Assembly (NCBI RefSeq): GCF_004919105.1 | Contig: NZ_STGK01000020.1 | Coordinates: forward strand, 22,105-86,104 | DNA length: 64,000 nucleotides | Source: Nocardioides sp. GY 10113 | Lineage (GTDB): Bacteria; Actinomycetota; Actinomycetes; Propionibacteriales; Nocardioidaceae | Direction: 5' to 3' | Shown: positions 39,557-48,980 of the stretch, piece after piece | Numbering within the stretch: the stretch's first letter is position 1 | Layout of the letters: the number at the start of each line of letters is the position of its first letter | The notes under the pieces: generated by a model | Told to the model about the DNA's origin: nothing | Database searches by the model: none | The model's input: the letters and a program-made list of their open reading frames with translations, nothing else | Translations under genes and position numbers: made by a program

Positions 39557-40713
39557 GACGCCGTCCCCGGCGGATCGGTGACGGGATCGGCGAGCAGGTC
39601 GGCGAGGAGTGCCCGGAGCAGCACCGTGCGGTCGAGGATACGGTCGACCAGCACGTGCTCGTCCTCGGCGTGCGCGCCGCCGCCGACCGCCCCGAGCCCG
39701 TCGAGGGTCGGCGCGCCGACGCCGGCGGTGAAGTTGCCGTCGGAGGCGCCGCCGACGGCGGCGCCGGTGACCTCGGGCATGCCGAGCTCGGCGGCGAGTC
39801 GCTGGGCGCGGGCGAACAGGGCACGGGAGGAGGACTCCTCCAGCGGCGTGCGGTTGATCCCGCCGGAGACCAGCAGCTCGGCCCCGTCCAGCACCGGGAC
39901 GAGCGCGCGCACGGCGGCGTCGACCCGGCGCTGTTCGGCGACGGTCCAGGCGCGGACGTCGACCGAGATCCGGGCGTCGGCGGGCACCGTGTTGACGGTG
40001 GTGCCCGCGGCGGCCACCGTCGGGGTCACCGTGGTGCCCGCGGCGGCGTCGCCGAGCGCGGCGATCGCGAGGATCTGGTGGGCCAGCTCGACGCTCGCGT
40101 TGACGCCCTTCTCCGGCTCCAGGCCGGCGTGCGCGGCGCGGCCGACGACGTCGATCCGGTAGAGCGAGGTGCCCTTGCGGGCGGTCTTGAGCGCGCCGCC
40201 GTCGGCCGAGGCCTCCAGCACGAGGACCGCGGCCGCGTGGCGCGCCTCCTCCTCGATCAGCGCGCGCGAGGTCGGCGAGCCGAGCTCCTCGTCGCCGGTC
40301 ACCAGCAGGGTGACGCCGGAGGGGTCGTCCAGGTCGGCGATCGCGTGCAGCGCCATCGCCAGGCCGGTCAGCATGTCGAAGCAGCCGGGTCCGCGCAGCT
40401 CGCCGTCGACGATCTCGAACGGCTGGCGGGCCAGCGTGCCGATCGGCCAGACGGTGTCGTGGTGCCCGAGCACCACGACCCGGCTCGGCGTCAGCGGGTC
40501 GCCCAGGCGCCACCGCAGGTGGTGGACGCCGTCGACGACGATCCGCTCGGGGGCTACGCCGAGCCGCTCGGTGCCCAGCCGCGCGACCAGGTCCGCGGAC
40601 CGCTCCACGGCCGCGTGGTCGTGGGAGGGCGACTCGCACTCGATGAGCTCGCGCAGGTCGGCGAGGAGCTCGTCGAGCACGGTATCGGTGGGGGTCAGCG
40701 TGGCCGTGGCCAT
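39553..40713 (-). CDS. M20-family deacylase, probable N-succinyl/N-acyl-L-amino acid hydrolase
   Basis: 386 residues. The metal ligands are His84 and Asp86 (GHHDTVW), Asp113 (CFDMLTG), the Glu142-Glu143 pair (TGDEELGSP), and a late His in GGGAHAEDEH. GRAAHAGLEPEKG is the dimerisation-domain block of CPG2/ArgE-type enzymes. In the NSAR pathway a hydrolase of this family removes succinate from the L-isomer and makes D- to L-conversion irreversible. ATG shares one base with the stop of the serine hydrolase upstream; the stop overlaps the GNAT start. General dipeptidase or carboxypeptidase activity is the alternative. Confidence 0.88.
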   Translation of the reverse strand: MATATLTPTDTVLDELLADLRELIECESPSHDHAAVERSADLVARLGTERLGVAPERIVVDGVHHLRWRLGDPLTPSRVVVLGHHDTVWPIGTLARQPFEIVDGELRGPGCFDMLTGLAMALHAIADLDDPSGVTLLVTGDEELGSPTSRALIEEEARHAAAVLVLEASADGGALKTARKGTSLYRIDVVGRAAHAGLEPEKGVNASVELAHQILAIAALGDAAAGTTVTPTVAAAGTTVNTVPADARISVDVRAWTVAEQRRVDAAVRALVPVLDGAELLVSGGINRTPLEESSSRALFARAQRLAAELGMPEVTGAAVGGASDGNFTAGVGAPTLDGLGAVGGGAHAEDEHVLVDRILDRTVLLRALLADLLADPVTDPPGTAS

Positions 40714-42128
40714 CAGGCGGTCCGCTTCGGGGTGGCCCGGGCGCCGAAGTGGATGTACTCCTGGCCGTTGGGCAGGGAGTAGAACCGCACCGGGTAGTAG
40801 GCCTCGCTCTTGTCGGGCTTGACCGCGAACAGCGCGTCCGCCACGGGGACCAGCTCGTGGGTCTCGGGCTCGGCGCCGCCGGAGGCCTCGGCGACCGCGC
40901 CGGAGACCGTGGTCCGCATCCAGACCTTGCCGTCCTCGATGAAGACCTCCTCGAGCACCGACTCGCGCTGGTAGGCGCCGACGTACGGCGTCGCGTCGAC
41001 CTCGACCGGCTCGGCCGGCACGTCGAAGTCGGCCGGCACGTGGACGCCGGCGAGCTCGGTGAAGATCTCGTCGTACAGCTCCCGGTAGAGCGGGATCGCG
41101 CTGCCGATGTTCGTGTTCATGGCGACCGCGATGCCCGCCTCCGGCAGCAGCCGCAGGAACGCGGCCTGGCCGATGGTGTTGCCGTCGTGGCCGATCGCTC
41201 GGTGACCGTTCCAGTCGCAGCGGAACCAGCCGAGGCCCCAGGAGTCCCCGAGCAGGTCCTTCTCCGGGCACTCGACCTGGTAGGCGGCCATCGCGGCGAC
41301 GTTGGCCTCCGAGAGCACACGGGTGCCGTCGGCGGCTGCGCCCCCGGTCAGGTGCATCCGGGCGAAGGCCAGGACGTCCTCGACGCGGGAGGTGATCAGG
41401 CCGGCGGGCCCGACCGAGCGGGGCATCCCCCACACGGGCGCGACCTGCGGGTCGTCGCCGCCGGTGAGGTGGCCCACCGAGTGACCGAAGACCATCGCCT
41501 CCTCGGGGAGGGTGGTGGTGTGGGTCAGGCCGAGCGGGGCGAAGAGCCGCTCCTTCATCGCCTCGTCCCAGGTCAGGCCGGTGACGACCTCGATGATCCG
41601 GCCGAGCAGCGAGTAACCGGAGTTGCAGTAGGACCAGGTGGCGCCGAGGGGGTGGTTCTGCGCGGCGTCGCCGAGCACGGCGGTGTACTTCTCCAGGGCG
41701 TCGTCGCCGCGGCCGGTGTCGGTGAAGACGTCGCCGTCGATGCCGCTGGTGTGGGTGAGCAGGTGCCACACGGTGACCGTCTTGGTGACGTCGGGGTCGC
41801 GCAGCGCGAGGTCCGGGACGATCTCGGCGACCGGCGTGTCGAGGGCGAACCTGCCCTCGTCGACCAGCTGCATGATCACGGTGGCGGTCCACACCTTGGA
41901 GACCGAGCCGATCTGGAAGACCGAGTCGGTCGTCGCGACCTGGCCGGTGCCGGCATGCAGGACGCCGGTGGCGGTGGTGAACAGCTCGTCCGCGGCGCCG
42001 TCCGCGCCGACCTTCAGGATCCCGAGCTGGGCGCCGGGGATGCCGTGCTTCTTCACCAGCTCGGCGAAGCGTGCCTCCCAGTGGGCCGGGTCGATGAGGC
42101 GGTCGGCGGCGGGGCCGGAGGTGTTCAT
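40713..42128 (-). CDS. Class C beta-lactamase-fold serine hydrolase, possible D-aminopeptidase
   Basis: 471 residues. The penicillin-recognising fold is shown by Ser75-Val-Ser-Lys78 (IGSVSKVWT) and Tyr167-Cys-Asn169 (SYCNSG). HLLTHTSGI is also standard. A C-terminal beta-rich domain of about 130 residues follows (from VDATPYVGAYQRE), as in D-aminopeptidase/DAP and esterase EstB relatives. No signal peptide, so it acts in the cytoplasm, unlike resistance beta-lactamases. It sits between importer ATPase and M20 deacylase genes, with overlaps on both sides. Hydrolysis of imported D-residue peptides or amides is the best-fitting role but is inference. It is a paralogue of the protein at 47537-48952. 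Confidence 0.85.
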   Translation of the reverse strand: MNTSGPAADRLIDPAHWEARFAELVKKHGIPGAQLGILKVGADGAADELFTTATGVLHAGTGQVATTDSVFQIGSVSKVWTATVIMQLVDEGRFALDTPVAEIVPDLALRDPDVTKTVTVWHLLTHTSGIDGDVFTDTGRGDDALEKYTAVLGDAAQNHPLGATWSYCNSGYSLLGRIIEVVTGLTWDEAMKERLFAPLGLTHTTTLPEEAMVFGHSVGHLTGGDDPQVAPVWGMPRSVGPAGLITSRVEDVLAFARMHLTGGAAADGTRVLSEANVAAMAAYQVECPEKDLLGDSWGLGWFRCDWNGHRAIGHDGNTIGQAAFLRLLPEAGIAVAMNTNIGSAIPLYRELYDEIFTELAGVHVPADFDVPAEPVEVDATPYVGAYQRESVLEEVFIEDGKVWMRTTVSGAVAEASGGAEPETHELVPVADALFAVKPDKSEAYYPVRFYSLPNGQEYIHFGARATPKRTA

Positions 42129-42877
42129 GCGCGGATCTCCTTGTTCGGGATGGGGTGGCCGCCGGGGACGGCGGCGAGGAGCTGGCGGGTGTAGTCGTGC
42201 TGCGGGCGCTCGAGCACGTCGGTCGTGGCGCCGTGCTCGACGATGCGTCCGCCCTCGAGGACGGCGACCTGGCTGGCGACGTACCGGACGACGGCCAGGT
42301 TGTGGGAGATGAAGAGCATCGAGAGGCCGAGCTCACGCTGCATCTCGCGGATCAGGTTGAGCACGGCGCCCTGGACGGAGACGTCCAGCGCCGAGGTGAC
42401 CTCGTCGGCGATCACGAGCCGCGGCCGCCCGGCGAGCGCACGGGCCAGGGCGACCCGCTGGCGCTGGCCGCCGGAGAGCTGCCGGGGCAGCTGGTCGGCG
42501 CGACCTGCGTCGAGGTGCACCAGCTCCAGGAGCCGGGCGATCTCGGCGCGACGGTCCGCGCGGGAGAGCCGCTCGGGGATCGCCTCGGCGATGCTCTCGC
42601 CGATCGTCATCCGCGGGTCGAGCGAGGAGAACGGGTCCTGGAAGACCATCTGGATCGGTCGGCGGCGGCCGCGGTGGCGCAACGGCTGTCCGTCCAGCAC
42701 GATGCTGCCGCTGTGCACCGGGGCGAGCCCGACGACCGCCTTGGCCAGGGTCGACTTGCCCGAGCCGGACTCGCCGACCAGTCCGACGATCTCGCCGTCG
42801 GGCACCGTCAGGCTCACCTCGTCGAGCACCGTCGTCGCGCCGTAGCGGACGGTGACGTGGTCCAGGTGCAGGCTCAT
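42125..42877 (-). CDS. Dipeptide/oligopeptide ABC transporter ATP-binding protein (DppF-like)
   Basis: 250 residues. Walker A GESGSGKST, signature LSGGQRQRV, Walker B LVIADEV (Val in place of the usual Pro after Glu) and H-loop FISHN are present. It ends soon after HDYTRQLLAAVP and so lacks the C-terminal cysteine-containing oligopeptide extension of typical DppF. It pairs with the ATPase half of the fusion protein encoded upstream. ATGA overlaps on both sides. Confidence 0.9.
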   Translation of the reverse strand: MSLHLDHVTVRYGATTVLDEVSLTVPDGEIVGLVGESGSGKSTLAKAVVGLAPVHSGSIVLDGQPLRHRGRRRPIQMVFQDPFSSLDPRMTIGESIAEAIPERLSRADRRAEIARLLELVHLDAGRADQLPRQLSGGQRQRVALARALAGRPRLVIADEVTSALDVSVQGAVLNLIREMQRELGLSMLFISHNLAVVRYVASQVAVLEGGRIVEHGATTDVLERPQHDYTRQLLAAVPGGHPIPNKEIRA

Positions 42878-44859
42878 GCGGTCGCCTCCTCGGCGGTGAG
42901 CGGCTCCCCGGTCGCGGTCGTGCCGATCGGCTCCCCCGCGTGCCAGCAGGCGACCCGGCCCACGCCGGCTCCGTGGTCGGCGCCGGTGACCAGCACCGGG
43001 TCCTGCTCCCGGCACAGCGCGGTGGCGAGCGGGCAGCGGGCGGCGTAGGCACAGCCGGCGGGGACCGCCGAGGGGTCGACGGGCTGGCCGGGGATGGTGG
43101 CCAGCGGGGCGTCCGGGTCGGTGCCCATGTCCGGTACGGCGGCCACCAGCGCCCGCGTGTACGGATGCTGCGCGCGGGTGTGCAGGTCGGCGGTGGGCAG
43201 GTCCTCGACGACGCGGCCGGCGTACATCACCAGCACCCGGTCGCAGACGTCGGAGACCACGGAGACGTCGTGGCTGATCAGCAGCAGAGCGGCGCCCTGC
43301 TCGCGGCGCACGTCCTGCAGGAGCGCGAGCACCTGGCGCTGCACGGTGACGTCGAGGGCGGTGGTCGGCTCGTCGGCGATGATCAGGCGCGGGCTGCCCA
43401 TGAGGCCCATCCCGATCATCGCCCGCTGCCGCATGCCGCCGGAGAACTCGAAGGGGTACTGCCGGGCGCGGCGCTCGGGATCGCGCACGCGGACCGCACC
43501 GAGCCGGTCGACGGCGCGGTCGGCCGCGGCCCTGCGGTCCAGGCCCTGGTGGTGGCGTCCGACCTCGGCCAGCTGGCTGCCGATCCGCATCGCGGGGTTG
43601 AACGAGGTCATCGGGTCCTGGAAGACGACCGCCAGCGAGGTGCCGAGCATCCGGTCGCGCTCCTTGGCGGCCCTCCGGTCAGCGGGCTCGGCCAGCAGGT
43701 CCTCCCCGCAGAAGGCGAGCCGGTGGGCGTCGACCCGCCCGGGCTCCTCGATCAGCCTCGCCACCGACAGCGCCGTGAGCGACTTGCCCGAGCCGGACTC
43801 GCCGACCACGCCGACCGCCTCGCCCGCCCGGAGCGCGAACGTGACGCCGCGGACGGGGCGCACGGGTGCGTCCACGCCGGGGAACGAGACCTGCAGGTCG
43901 CGCACGTCGAGGACCAGGTCCTCGGTGCCGGCGTCGTGGGCGAGCTCGGCGCCCGGGGTGCGGCCGGTGGGCACCCTCAGCGCGCGGCCGACGCCGGTGG
44001 CCGGGGTGACGCCGAGGGCGCCGGCGATCGCCTCGCCGGTGAGGTTGAACGCGAGGCCGGCGACGATCACCATGATGCCGGGCGCGAGGGCCGCCATCGG
44101 GTGCAGGTAGATGCCGGCCAGGCCGTCCTGCATCAGCCGGCCCCAGTCGTAGGCCGGCGACTGCACGCCCAGGCCGAGGAACGACAGTCCCGCGAAGCTG
44201 AGCAGCACGCCGCCGGCGCTGATCGTCACGTTCACCACGAGCGGCTCGGCGATGTTCGGCAGCACGTGGCGGAAGAGGATCCGGAACCGGTTGACGCCGG
44301 CGATCCGTGCGGCGGCGACGTAGTCCAGGTCGGCGACGCCGGCCACCAGCGTCTGGCACAGGCGGGCGAACGACGGGGCGCCGGCCAGGCCGATGGCGAG
44401 CACGGCGCCCTGCGCGCCGACGCCGAAGACGACCGCGAAGAACAGCACGAGCAGCAGCCCCGGGAAGGCGACCAGGATGTTGACCAGCGCGGTGACCAGC
44501 CGCCCGAGCCGGCGGCCGAGCAGCAGGGGCGCCGTGCCGAGGATCAGGCCGACCACGGTGCCGAGCGCGGTGGCCAGCAGGGCGAGGGTGATCGAGAGCC
44601 GGGTGGCGACGAGCACCCGGTAGAAGAGGTCGCGGCCCAGGTTGTCGGTGCCGACCCAGTGCTCGGCCGACGGGCCGGCCAGGATGTTGTCGGTGTCGAC
44701 GGCGTCGGCGCGGTCCCCCCACAGGATCGGCGCGAAGACGGCCAGCAGCAGCACCAGCGTCAGCAGGCTGACGCCGACGACGCCGACCGGGGTCCCCAGG
44801 ACGCGCGCGAGCCGGGACGGGGTCGACGTCGCGGCCCGTCGGGACGTGGTGGCGGTCAT
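42874..44859 (-). CDS. Fused dipeptide ABC permease (DppC) and ATP-binding protein (DppD)
   Basis: 661 residues in one continuous frame. Residues 1-295 are a DppC-type permease: hydrophobic segments, HWVGTDNLGRDLFYR, and the EAA loop AAARIAGVNRFRILFRHVLPNI. After a linker of about 30 residues, 325-661 are a DppD-type ATPase: Walker A GESGSGKSL, signature FSGGMRQRA, Walker B LIIADEP, LISHD and C-terminal CAYAARCPLA. No frameshift or stop lies between, and codon bias is uniform. Fusing permease to ATPase fixes their 1:1 stoichiometry. The start shares one base with the DppB stop. Similar fusions exist in actinobacteria. Confidence 0.93.
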   Translation of the reverse strand: MTATTSRRAATSTPSRLARVLGTPVGVVGVSLLTLVLLLAVFAPILWGDRADAVDTDNILAGPSAEHWVGTDNLGRDLFYRVLVATRLSITLALLATALGTVVGLILGTAPLLLGRRLGRLVTALVNILVAFPGLLLVLFFAVVFGVGAQGAVLAIGLAGAPSFARLCQTLVAGVADLDYVAAARIAGVNRFRILFRHVLPNIAEPLVVNVTISAGGVLLSFAGLSFLGLGVQSPAYDWGRLMQDGLAGIYLHPMAALAPGIMVIVAGLAFNLTGEAIAGALGVTPATGVGRALRVPTGRTPGAELAHDAGTEDLVLDVRDLQVSFPGVDAPVRPVRGVTFALRAGEAVGVVGESGSGKSLTALSVARLIEEPGRVDAHRLAFCGEDLLAEPADRRAAKERDRMLGTSLAVVFQDPMTSFNPAMRIGSQLAEVGRHHQGLDRRAAADRAVDRLGAVRVRDPERRARQYPFEFSGGMRQRAMIGMGLMGSPRLIIADEPTTALDVTVQRQVLALLQDVRREQGAALLLISHDVSVVSDVCDRVLVMYAGRVVEDLPTADLHTRAQHPYTRALVAAVPDMGTDPDAPLATIPGQPVDPSAVPAGCAYAARCPLATALCREQDPVLVTGADHGAGVGRVACWHAGEPIGTTATGEPLTAEEATA

Positions 44860-45866
44860 CAGGAGTCCCCGATCGTGGAGCGCGGGTCGAGCACGGCCAG
44901 GGCGATGTCGACCACGTTGTTGACGACCAGGACGATCACGCCGTACACGAGCACGGTGCCCTGGACGAGCGGGTAGTCCTTGGTGACGATCGACTGGACG
45001 ATGGTGCTGCCCAGGCCCGGCCACGCGAAGACGTTCTCCACCAGCACGGTGCCGGCGACCATCGAGGCCAGCAGCATGCCGCTGAGGGTGAGCGTCGCGG
45101 TCACGGCGTTGGGCAGGGCGTGGCGCAGGTTGATCCGCCGCGCCGGCAGCCGCTTCGCCCGGGCGGTGCGGACGTAGTCGGCCTCCAGGACGCTGAGCAT
45201 CTCGACGCGGACGATGCGGGCCAGCACCGCCGCGGGGCCGATGGCGAGCGCCGTCACCGGGAGCACGTACGACGCGGCGCCGTCGTTGCCGGCGACGGGG
45301 AACCAGCCGAGGTTGACCGCGAGGACCGCGACCAGCGCGACACCGACCAGGAAGTCGGGGATCGAGCCCAGCACGACGCTGCTGCCGGCGAAGGCCAGCT
45401 CGGTACGCCGCCGGCGGCCGCGCCGGGTGGCGACGGCGACCAGGACGCCGAGCGGGATGGCGATCGCCAGCGCCACGCCGAAGGCGAGGAACGCCAGCGA
45501 GGCGGTGGCGGGCAGCCGCTGGGCGATGATCTCCGAGACCGGCAGCTGGGACCCGATCGACTGGCCCAGGTCGCCGTGGAGCAGGTTGCCCAGGTAGTGC
45601 AGGTACTGGGTGAGCAGCGGGTCGTCCAGCCCGAGCGACTCGCGCTTCGCGGCGACGAGGTCGGCCGGAGCGGTCATCCCGAGCGCGGCGCGCACCGGGT
45701 CGCCCGGGATCAGGTGGATCATCAGGAACGACGCGGTCACCAGGACCCACAGCGACACCAGCAGCCGCCCCGTGCGGCGGAGCGCGAAGCGTGTCCAGCG
45801 CCCTCCGAGGAGCGCGGCCAGCCGCGACGGCTCGGTGGCGGCGGCTGCCGGTGTCAGTGTGGTCAT
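44859..45866 (-). CDS. Dipeptide/oligopeptide ABC transporter permease (DppB-like)
   Basis: 335 residues with six helices. FLMIHLIPGDPVRAALG follows the first helix, the standard DppB start. The EAA loop is RTARAKRLPARRINLRHALPNAV near 225-245. A basic, Ala-rich N-terminal tail of about 30 residues precedes helix 1. It lies 16 bp after the solute-binding protein and is coupled to the fusion protein. Confidence 0.92.
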   Translation of the reverse strand: MTTLTPAAAATEPSRLAALLGGRWTRFALRRTGRLLVSLWVLVTASFLMIHLIPGDPVRAALGMTAPADLVAAKRESLGLDDPLLTQYLHYLGNLLHGDLGQSIGSQLPVSEIIAQRLPATASLAFLAFGVALAIAIPLGVLVAVATRRGRRRRTELAFAGSSVVLGSIPDFLVGVALVAVLAVNLGWFPVAGNDGAASYVLPVTALAIGPAAVLARIVRVEMLSVLEADYVRTARAKRLPARRINLRHALPNAVTATLTLSGMLLASMVAGTVLVENVFAWPGLGSTIVQSIVTKDYPLVQGTVLVYGVIVLVVNNVVDIALAVLDPRSTIGDS

Positions 45867-45882
45867 GCTGCGATCAGGCCCC

Positions 45883-47478
45883 TCAGCCGAGCATCCGGAT
45901 GCTGGTGGGGACGACGTTGCCGACGACGTCGAACTCGGCACCCTTGCCGAAGAAGGGCAGCAGGTTGTTGGCGAACGGGATGACGTCGTCGGCGGCGAAG
46001 AGCGCACCCTCGGCGGCCAGCCACTCGTCGCAGCCCTCGGCGCCGTTGGTGGTCATCGCCTTCTCCACGCCGGCGGTGTAGTCGGCGTTGTCGATGCCGG
46101 AGAAGTTCGTCCCGCCGTCGGCCAGGCCGGGGCCGGAGACGAAGGGCACGATCTGGTCGGGGGTGTTGATGTTGACCGGCTCCCAGGCGATGTCCCAGTC
46201 GCCGGTGCCGAACATGGCGCCCGCGATGGCGGTCTGGTCGAGCTGCTTGCCGGTGACGTCGATCCCGACCTCCTTCCAGGCGGCGACGGCCAGCTCGGCG
46301 GCCGCGCTGCCGCCGGTGCCGAGCGAGGCGTCGTAGACGAAGGAGAGCGCCAGCTTCTCGCCGTCCTTGGCGCGGATCCCGTCAGAGCCCTTGACCCAGC
46401 CGGCCTCGTCGAGGGCGGCCTCGGCGGCCGCCACGTCCGTTCCGGCGACGTTGCCCTCGACCGAGGAGCCGGTGCAGCCGGCCGGTGCGACCACGGCGAA
46501 CTGCGTGGCCGGACCACCCTTGCCGGAGGTGAGCACCTTCTGCAGCTCCTCCAGGTCCAGCGCCCGGGTGAGGGCCGCGCGGACCGCCGGGTCGGCGGTC
46601 AGGTGACCGTCGTTCTGGTTGTACCACTGCTCGCCCTGGACGGCCTGGGCGTCGACGCGGGTCAGCCCCGCGGCGTCGAGGCGCTCGGCGTCGGGGCCGA
46701 CGATCCCGGCGAAGTTCAGGTCGCCCGAGAGGAGCTGGTTGGCGGCGGTGGTCTCGTTCGTCACCACCTTGGCGACGATCGTGGCCGGGGTGCCGGTCTC
46801 GGAGGTGCTGGCGCCGTCGGGGCCCCACGTGTAGTCCTCGCGGACCGAGTAGGTGTAGCGGTCCCCGGGAACGGCCTCGGTGAGCGTGTAGGGGCCCGTG
46901 CCCGCGGTGCCGTCCTTGAGGGACTTGCGGTCGGTCAGACCGGCGTCGCAGACCATCGGCAGGTTCGCCATGGAGGCGAGGACGAACGGCGAGGGCTCCG
47001 CGAGGGTCATCGTGACGGTGCTGCCGTCGGCCTCGGCGGTGGCACCGGCCGGGATGAAGACGCCGAGGAACGGGCTCTGGTTCTTCGGGTCCTCGACGTA
47101 GGTGATGTTGTCGACCACCGTCTGGGCGGTGAAGTCGGAGCCGTCGGCGCAGGTGATGCCGTCGGCGATCTCGAACGTCACCGTGGTGCCGTCGACCGAC
47201 CAGTCGGAGGCGAGCTGGGACTCGACGTTGCCGTCGGCGTCGACCGAGACGAGGCTGTCGTAGGCGAGCTTGGACAGCTGGAACAGCGTGCTGGTCACGC
47301 CGCCCTGCGGGTCGAGGGCGCCGGGGTCGCTGGTGAGCGCCAGCGAGAACGACTGGCCGTCGACGTAGTTGCTCTCCCCGGCGCCGGTGCCGGGGTCGGA
47401 GCCACCGCAGGCGGTGAGGCCGACGGCGGCGACGGACAGGGAGAGCGCCAGCAGGGCACTCGGGCGGACCGGCCTCAT
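45883..47478 (-). CDS. ABC transporter solute-binding lipoprotein (family 5)
   Basis: 531 residues. A lipoprotein signal (LLALSLSVAAVGLTAC, Cys at residue 24) is followed by a family 5 (DppA-type) domain: SLALTSDPGALDPQGG, FEIADGITCADGSDFTAQTVVDN and VRAALTRALDLEELQKVLTSG. ATG 47478 has AAAGAGGAA as Shine-Dalgarno. It delivers substrate to the 42125-45866 importer. The operon's cytoplasmic enzymes suggest peptides or N-acyl amino acids containing D-residues as substrate. Unlike the other family 5 protein in this window, it is lipid-anchored. Confidence 0.92.
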   Translation of the reverse strand: MRPVRPSALLALSLSVAAVGLTACGGSDPGTGAGESNYVDGQSFSLALTSDPGALDPQGGVTSTLFQLSKLAYDSLVSVDADGNVESQLASDWSVDGTTVTFEIADGITCADGSDFTAQTVVDNITYVEDPKNQSPFLGVFIPAGATAEADGSTVTMTLAEPSPFVLASMANLPMVCDAGLTDRKSLKDGTAGTGPYTLTEAVPGDRYTYSVREDYTWGPDGASTSETGTPATIVAKVVTNETTAANQLLSGDLNFAGIVGPDAERLDAAGLTRVDAQAVQGEQWYNQNDGHLTADPAVRAALTRALDLEELQKVLTSGKGGPATQFAVVAPAGCTGSSVEGNVAGTDVAAAEAALDEAGWVKGSDGIRAKDGEKLALSFVYDASLGTGGSAAAELAVAAWKEVGIDVTGKQLDQTAIAGAMFGTGDWDIAWEPVNINTPDQIVPFVSGPGLADGGTNFSGIDNADYTAGVEKAMTTNGAEGCDEWLAAEGALFAADDVIPFANNLLPFFGKGAEFDVVGNVVPTSIRMLG

Positions 47479-47536
47479 GGGCGTTCCTCTTTCTGGTGGT
47501 GTGGTGGTGATGCGGGGGTCTGGAGCAGTACGCCGC

Positions 47537-48952
47537 TCAGTCGGCGCGCGAGACTACGCGGCCGTAGTGGACGTACTTGGCCCTGGCCTCACCCGAGGGG
47601 CCGGGCGCGTTGCCGATGAACGCGAAGACGACGTGGATGCCGTGGAACGGCTCGGCGGTGATGAAGGAGTCCCCGTCGAAGTGGACGAGCTCGAAGCGGA
47701 TCGGCTTCTCGCCGATCTCGGCGTGGATGTCCTTCGGGGTGCGGTCCAGCCAGAGCCGGCCATCGCCGTCCTGGCTGACCTCGATGTCGTAGATGGTGTC
47801 GGCGTAGCGGCCGAGGAACCGGTCGACCTCGACCGTGCTCGGCTCGGCCGGCGGGGCCGGTCGGTCGGCGAGGACGACGCCGGTCAGGTCGGTGAGCAGC
47901 GCGGCGACCACGTCGGAGAAGAGGCCGAAGACGTCCCCGCCGTTGGTCAGCAGCGCGATCGCCACCCCGGCCTCGGGCACGACCCGGAGGAACGCGGCCT
48001 GGCCGATGGTGCCGCCGTCGTGGGCGACCACCGTGCCCTGGGGCGTGTCGAACAGCTCCCAGCCCAGGCCCCAGGCGTCCCCCATCCCGGCCAGGCGCGG
48101 CAGGTCGACCTGGCGGGCCTGCATCGCGGCCACCGACTCCGCGGCGAGCACCCGGGTGCCGTCGGCGGCGGTGCCGCCGTCGAGGTGCATCCGGGCGAAG
48201 CCGAGCAGGTCGGTGGCGGTCATCGCCAGCATCGATCCGGCGGGCGCGTTGGATCGCGCCAGGGCCCAGGTGGTGGCGGCGGCGAGCTCGCCGTCCTCGC
48301 CCGGGACGTGGCCGGTCGCCGCACGGTGCCGGATCGCCTCGTAGGGGCTGGGGCTGACGGTGGCCAGGCCGAGCGGCCCGGCGAGGCGCTCGAGCAGCAC
48401 CTCGTCGTACGGCGCGCCGCGCAGCACCTCGACGAGCCGGCCGAGCACCACGAAGGCGGTGTTGTTGTAGGAGAACGTCTCCCCCGGCGCGAAGAGCTGG
48501 GGCAGGTCGGTGAGGGTCGCGACGTACTTCTCGATCGCGTCCTCGCCGCGCCCGGTGTCGGTGAAGATGTCGCCCTCGAAGCCGGCGGTGTGGGTGAGCA
48601 GGTGGCGGGTGGTCAGCGCCGTGGCGGCCTCGGCGTCGGCGATGCGCAGCTCGGGCAGGTAGTCCAGCAGCGGCCGGTCGAGGTCGAGCAGTCCGTCGTC
48701 GACCAGCTGCATGACCAGCGTCGTGGTCCAGATCTTGGTGATGGAGCCGATCTGGAAGACGGTGTCGGTGTCGACCGGGACGCCGGTGGCGAGGCTGGTG
48801 ACGCCCGCGGCCGCGGCCGTGATCCGCCCGTCGGTGAGGACGGCGACGGTCGCGCCGGGCACGCCGTGCTCGGCGACGATGCGGTCGAAGTTGTCCTCCA
48901 GCCACGCGCTGGCGGCGTCGAGGCCCTGCTGCGAGGACATGGCGGATGACAT
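47537..48952 (-). CDS. Class C beta-lactamase-fold serine hydrolase (paralogue)
   Basis: 471 residues. Active-site motifs are Ser70-Ile-Thr-Lys73 (IGSITKIWT) and Tyr162-Asn-Asn164 (FSYNNTA). Length, HLLTHTAGFEGDIFTDTGRGEDAIEKY and domain plan match the hydrolase at 40713-42128, so the two are paralogues that flank the importer. No signal peptide. ATG 48952 is chosen over 48940 because TACGGT lies 7 nt upstream. It is 58 bp upstream of the solute-binding protein, so it may head the whole operon. Possible activity on D-amino acid peptides, amides or esters is inferred from the fold and location. Confidence 0.85.
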   Translation of the reverse strand: MSSAMSSQQGLDAASAWLEDNFDRIVAEHGVPGATVAVLTDGRITAAAAGVTSLATGVPVDTDTVFQIGSITKIWTTTLVMQLVDDGLLDLDRPLLDYLPELRIADAEAATALTTRHLLTHTAGFEGDIFTDTGRGEDAIEKYVATLTDLPQLFAPGETFSYNNTAFVVLGRLVEVLRGAPYDEVLLERLAGPLGLATVSPSPYEAIRHRAATGHVPGEDGELAAATTWALARSNAPAGSMLAMTATDLLGFARMHLDGGTAADGTRVLAAESVAAMQARQVDLPRLAGMGDAWGLGWELFDTPQGTVVAHDGGTIGQAAFLRVVPEAGVAIALLTNGGDVFGLFSDVVAALLTDLTGVVLADRPAPPAEPSTVEVDRFLGRYADTIYDIEVSQDGDGRLWLDRTPKDIHAEIGEKPIRFELVHFDGDSFITAEPFHGIHVVFAFIGNAPGPSGEARAKYVHYGRVVSRAD

Positions 48953-48959
48953 GGCGGCA

Positions 48960-48965
48960 ACCGTA
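48960..48965 (-). promoter_or_regulatory. Putative leaderless -10 for the serine hydrolase / operon
   Basis: TACGGT on the minus strand, 7 nt before ATG 48952. Confidence 0.5.
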
Positions 48966-48980
48966 GGGACAACAGTCGGG

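Noticed and set aside
42940..44976. Long plus-strand frame opposite the permease-ATPase fusion
   Set aside because: Shadow frame; the minus strand encodes intact ABC motifs across the whole length.
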